From NCBI GenBank assembly GCA_963556255.1, contig OY744615.1, positions 47,312,812 to 47,376,811 on the forward strand: a stretch of DNA of 64,000 nucleotides. Reading direction: 5' to 3'. The position numbers were made by a program, and so were the translations under genes. Of this stretch, positions 61,241 to 64,000 are shown one piece after another (the stretch's first letter is position 1; each line of letters begins with the position of its first letter). The DNA comes from Allolobophora icterica (taxonomy: Eukaryota > Annelida > Clitellata > Crassiclitellata > Lumbricidae). Below the pieces are notes generated by a model, which saw only the letters and a program-made list of their open reading frames with translations, searched no databases and had not been told where the DNA came from.

Positions 61241-62700
61241 GATATATAAAATTTAAGGGTGAAGTTTCTACTTTTACTTATAGGACGAATTTCACAGTTA
61301 AACAGGTGTGTAAAGATTGGTCGCCTTCTTTTATTTATGCGACGAATATATGCCTTAAAAAGGTTTCTAAGGGACTGCGCCTCTAGTTATCATTATAGGA
61401 TTGCCGGGATTGATTAACTGCTGTTTAACAACACTGCATCATAACAAAGATGATTACAATACAACACAACTTATGTTCATATTTAAGGCACCTTAATAAA
61501 ACAGTCCTACTAAAAGGCGACGTTATAATGCAATAGTTAATTATAGTACTTAGAGACTAAATGAGTTTTGAGTTTAGTTTTAGAAATTTAGAAGTACTTA
61601 TCGAGGTGGATCTTCCTACTGATTCTGGCAGAGAATCCCATTCAACTGGACTACCCACTTCAAACATCCTATTTCCAAATTGAAGAATCCATCTTTTGAC
61701 TATAAAAAACATAATTTATAGACAAACTATGTTTAGCGTCGCCCTCTTCCTTCCTCCAGGCTTGGGCCTGGCACTACCACAGTTGAAGGTATTGGCAGAA
61801 TTAAAAATGCCGTGAAGTTAAAACAATGAAGTTGTCATCTTTATGGTCTAAGATCGACCCCTATAGCAGTGAATGGTGAAGACAGTTGAACGAAGCCTTA
61901 AGCTAAATGCGATTTAATAACAACAGTTTTAAAGACAAAGGGTGCGTATTGTTCTACATTTTGAAATGAAAAACCAACAGCGTTGTATCAGTTGCACGGC
62001 TCTCCTGATTACGGTTTGGTTTTGGTGCTTCTTCATCGGTTGATGCGTTGTGCATTGTACACTGGCGCAATAGAAGTTATGAATTAAAATTAGGTTCTGG
62101 GTTAGATTTGTGTAGTTTGGATTTAAATTGCGTTGTATTCGATAGGACTTGATAAATTTAGAGAAATAATATGAGATTGAATTGGATTGAATTTGATTAC
62201 AATAGATTTGGATTATATTGGATGAGGTTGGACAGAACCCAAGAGAAGATGGAAATTGATATGCAGTCGACTTTTATATCGCGTTGGAGAGCACTGCTTT
62301 AAAGGTGTTTAAAGTGTGCCTTCACAATTATAGATAATCATTCCCAGTTATACATCAGTTATTACAGTGTACTCTTAAAATATTCAGCCATTCGGTCCAG
62401 TAACAATTTTACGTTTTCGATTTCGCTGCCAAATTCGTTCTTTAATTTCATTCAAGTCTAGAATTAAAAGTCATCTCTTTCCACTTCCATATCCACCGTA
62501 TACATTGGCGTCTGTAGTTTCTCTAAGCTATTCGATTTCCACCTGGATTCTTCTCCAGTGGATTATGATTTTTATTGCGATCTCATAATGATGTCTTGTA
62601 CAACGGCGCTATAAACTAATTAGATTAAACTACAGCGGGTACAGAAGATGGAAGAACTCATTATTCGCCCTATATTAACAAACTCTTATCTATACTGACG
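61241..62700. other. modules and debris, no gene
   Basis: Modules at 61278-61320 and 61335-61375. A B end split between 61425-61455 (GTTTAACAACACTGCATC) and 61735-61790 (AGCGTCGCCCTC, GGCTTGGGCCTGGCACTACC) with about 280 bp between the halves. The rest is AT-rich. Confidence 0.5.
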
Positions 62701-62714
62701 TTCCTTCGCTCAGG

Positions 62715-62998
<284 letters not shown>

Positions 62999-63071
62999 CA
63001 CATGAATACAGACACAGATAGAGATTATAGATATAGGTGTGTGTGTGCGTGTGACAGCCATTGATGTAATC

Positions 63072-63165
63072 GAGTCCGCCTAGGCCGAGTCCGAGTCGAG
63101 TCCGAGTCCGAATCACTAAGGACTAAGGAATGGGTCCAAGTCCGAGTCCAAGTCCAGACACAAAA
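63072..63165. repeat. GAGTCC-type minisatellite
   Basis: Repeats of GTCCGAGTCC, GAGTCGAGTCC and GTCCAAGTCC in two blocks, with related units again near 63325. Confidence 0.75.
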
Positions 63166-63184
63166 AATTCTTCCACTGCTAAAC

Positions 63185-63490
63185 ACAAGTTCAGTCGTAA
63201 TCGTAATCGTAATCTCAAAACTTCTAAAGCGCCACTCGAGGGACAGGCGCAGGGCGCCAACCTATTCACGAGCGCTACATCAGATCAGATGGGGTTTCCA
63301 GGGAGTAGTCCAAAAGAGGTCCGAGTCCGGTTTCCAGAAGGCCAAACCAAATCAGAGAGGGCTTCCAGAGAGTAGTCCAGTAGTTCAGCAGACGCACTCG
63401 TGGTAGGAACAGCTAAGAAGAGCAGTCGTGGCCTGTCACGTCCTCGCTCCTTCTTTACACTGGAGAGGGCGATACGAGGCAAATTTATAT
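63185..63490 (-). pseudogene. L2-like LINE 3' end, decayed
   Basis: On plus: CGTAATCGTAATCGTAATC (tail), AAAGCGCCACTCGAGGG and GGGAGTAGTCCAAAAGAGG. Minus-strand text resembles 11730-11885. A short open frame on minus has no intact domain. Confidence 0.5.
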
Positions 63491-64000
63491 CCTATATAGT
63501 CCATTCATGATACTCGCCTTTACTTCGTTAGTTTCTATTGTCTTCTGGTGGGAACTGCTTGACGCCGGAATAGTTCCACCTATAAGTGAAATCCGACAAG
63601 CGTTATTGTATTCTAACGCAAAAAGGAGTTGTAATTGCCTTATAGTTGAAAGTGGTTCTGCATTATGTCACAGGAACGGTGAGAATTGAAAAACTTACAC
63701 ACCTCTTTTAAGGCTGACTTTAGACCTATAAGTGAAAGTGGTCCTGCATTACGTCATAGTAGATATCTGCTCAAGCCCTGGGTTCGAAGGAAAATGAAAA
63801 AAATGGAAAAGATAGATGCAAAAAAACAATAAACAAATCCCACCCGACACCTGCAGCAGTGTGAAGGAGAGAAACATCACGAAGAAGACCTGGATACTGA
63901 CAAGACAACAAAAGCCCAGAAGACGTCAACGGTCTTATATGCCACATGATGTCCGAATACTATGGTATAACTACTTCTGCCATTTACGAACGGTCAGAAC
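63491..64000. other. modules, no gene
   Basis: A reversed module at 63697-63740 (TTACACACCTCTTTTAAGGC, GACCTATAAGTG) and A-like fragments at the end (GACGTCAACGGTC, 63922). The final bases (CATTTACGAACGGTCAGAAC) look like the linker beside an A block, cut by the window edge. Confidence 0.45.

Overview
The window looks like a piece of an AT-rich invertebrate animal genome, probably marine. It is made almost entirely of mobile elements and their remains. I found no host protein gene, rRNA gene or free-standing tRNA gene that I can support. The evidence for an animal genome is CR1-, L2-, RTE- and I-type LINE remnants, three tRNA-derived SINE families, several hAT-type DNA elements with 8-bp target duplications, and a Ty3/gypsy element of the Gmr1-like type, first described from deuterostomes. 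Long pure microsatellites are also common. The phylum cannot be fixed from sequence alone; a mollusc, another lophotrochozoan or a non-vertebrate deuterostome would all fit.

Layout. 0-13.8 kb: decayed LINE 3' ends, many copies of short dispersed modules, a SINE, and an unusual hairpin-rich tandem array (6.3-6.75 kb). 13.8-16.2 kb: a 693-bp hAT element and a SINE nested in one older repeat unit, then an RNase H-bearing LINE fragment. 16.5-20.45 kb: TA tract, 48-bp minisatellite, a 5' LTR, a primer binding site and a 1050-codon gag-pol frame with both the integrase core and the RT core deleted. 20.5-30.5 kb: hAT remains, I-type LINE debris, SINE copies, three more hAT elements and a 922-bp element with inverted ends. 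30.5-45.2 kb: dispersed modules around an L2-like ORF2 (34.6-37.0 kb, minus) and a CR1-like ORF2 (43.0-45.2 kb, minus). 45.2-64 kb: more modules, an inverted 97%-like copy (50.6-52.6 kb) of the 27.5-29.5 kb region, a 20-bp minisatellite and a long CA tract.

The most notable signal is a family of dispersed 3' ends (called A, B and C here). Read on their natural strand they fold into the same two-stem hairpin: outer stem of 6-7 bp, 3-nt bulge side, inner stem of 3 bp, 7-nt loop CTTTGNT, 4-nt bulge side. They then read GTTAAAC (mostly) and a short tandem-repeat tail. The three families differ in stem bases but keep pairing, so both stems covary. One copy carries a 12-bp target duplication, which identifies this structure as the 3' end of a retrotransposed RNA. 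A second dispersed motif (TTATA, about 25 nt, then AAAGGTGTNTAA) accompanies these ends in dozens of copies.

How the parts relate: LINE 3' tails are shared with SINEs in the same window (SINE1 shares the L2-like GGGAGCGCCTCTG block), which suggests that the SINEs borrow LINE machinery. hAT elements then inserted into these retrocopies, and two of them have recognisable empty sites elsewhere in the window.
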